From Membranipora membranacea (lineage: Eukaryota; Bryozoa; Gymnolaemata; Cheilostomatida; Membraniporidae): DNA of 64,000 nt. Positions 63,061 to 64,000 of this stretch are shown piece after piece. The position numbers were made by a program, and so were the translations under genes. The DNA lies in NCBI GenBank assembly GCA_914767715.1, contig OU612069.1:24673387-24737386 (forward strand), written 5' to 3'. Position 1 is the stretch's first letter, and every line of letters begins with the position of its first letter. A model generated the notes under the pieces. It did no database searches, was not told the DNA's origin, and worked only from the letters and a program-made list of their open reading frames with translations.

Positions 63061-64000
63061 GTCAAGCGCTTTCCAACCTGGTTATATCAGGACAAATATT
63101 TAATGATGAGGGTGTTTGCACCAGACTGTAGCCCGACTTCAGCAGAGGTGGCATGAGTGAAAAGTGCTTAAACATTATTATTGTTGTTATAATGCAAACA
63201 TTTACATGTCATACATATAGGCACAGCGACAACAAAGAAAGAATATGATAGTTACGATAGGCTGCAAAAACTTTACTTGCAATACAGATTAATATGTCTG
63301 TTAAGGAAAAATTTATAACAACAATTGTAAAGTATAAATGATAAGTCATCTGTATATTCTGGCTATCCAGACCTATTGCTATTCAAGAACAGGAAGAGTA
63401 CAAGATACCAGATAAAAGTAGCAGTAATCCATAGTTCTTTTAAACAATTCTAACTTACCAGTATTGCTGTTTGTTTAATGTGCAGTCTACTAGCCGCTTT
63501 CTCTGTGGGAGTAGTGTGATACTTTGCAAAGTTGTTTTCTATTAAATGAAGCTTATTTGCATCAGATACAAATCTGAAATTCTGTCAATTTGTCAGATAT
63601 CAGTTTAAGTATTTGAGATATCGGTTACCACTGTATGTATAGAACTTTCCGGAGACAATTTCATGTACTTCTATTCTAAATTGATCTATTTTACAAAGGT
63701 GTGCTTCCAATGCCACTGGACACTAACCTGATTTGAATTTGTATTTATTTAATAAGCTTATTGAGAAACATCGGCCCATATTTGATGTGAGGCAGGAGGT
63801 GATTGACATAGTTGGATGCATGAATAAACTATTTTCTGTGATAACTCGTTCAGGGTTTATGAGCCAATATTATTTCATAAGTAATGTTGCCTATACTCCA
63901 GCATATTAGACAAAAACTCCCCCATCTCCCTTAAAGTCCAATCACACTACAATTTGCCTGTGACTTTTAAGGCTTCAGAGCTACTTGTAAGCCGGCAGAA
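63061..64000. other. upstream region of the lectin-mucin gene, possible 5' UTR exon
   Basis: An acceptor-like sequence (gatataaccag) lies about 20 bp upstream of the ATG, just above 63080. A donor-like site (plus strand cttac at 63456-63460, minus gtaag) bounds a possible non-coding first exon starting at 63461. No protein-coding content was seen to the window edge. Confidence 0.35.

Overview
The window is animal nuclear DNA, AT-rich and dense in introns. Genes are split into many short exons with GT-AG junctions and matching phases, and the domains are metazoan: EGF, C2H2 zinc finger, immunoglobulin, C-type lectin, laminin-G-like, caspase and ankyrin. It reads as an invertebrate. The spongin/short-chain-collagen-C4-type domain and the ankyrin-plus-caspase arrangement resemble families I associate with sponges, but that placement is inference and weak. 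There are no operons, and the genes look independent of one another.

Layout: (1) about 0.5-11.45 kb, minus strand: an EGF-repeat secreted protein. One EGF exon carries an in-frame stop, and a large intron contains a decayed Ty3/gypsy-type LTR retrotransposon (2786-8172) that has lost its reverse transcriptase. (2) 12.8-29.0 kb, minus strand: a 21-exon gene for a 1578-residue protein with 23 C2H2 fingers. Every exon phase joins and the coding length is an exact multiple of three. One intron starts with about 91 copies of a 27-bp minisatellite (20.89-23.36 kb) whose unit is a copy of the exon's own splice-donor junction. (3) 31.9-34.1 kb, plus strand: a 269-residue type II membrane protein with a short-chain-collagen-C4-like domain. 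(4) 35.3-42.5 kb, minus strand: a 421-residue secreted protein with three Ig domains. (5) 42.6-48.7 kb: no supportable gene, but it holds a perfect 32-bp palindrome and two long G tracts. (6) 48.8-51.1 kb, minus strand: a decayed ankyrin-caspase gene with a roughly 480-bp retro-insertion just upstream of its start codon. A hAT transposase remnant follows at 52.5 kb. (7) 54.1-63.06 kb, minus strand: a 1214-residue type I membrane protein. Its C-type-lectin-like domain is split into two halves, with a laminin-G-like region and an 11-copy mucin repeat between them. The five intervening exons form a frame-preserving cassette of 917 codons. A 441-bp foldback MITE with 164-bp inverted repeats and TTAA target duplications lies in one of its introns.

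Several genes (Ig, lectin-mucin, EGF, collagen-C4-like) encode surface or secreted proteins, so the neighbourhood has a recognition or adhesion flavour, though nothing shows that they act together. The most unusual points are the splice-donor minisatellite, the lectin domain split by a skippable cassette, and the ankyrin-caspase relic.
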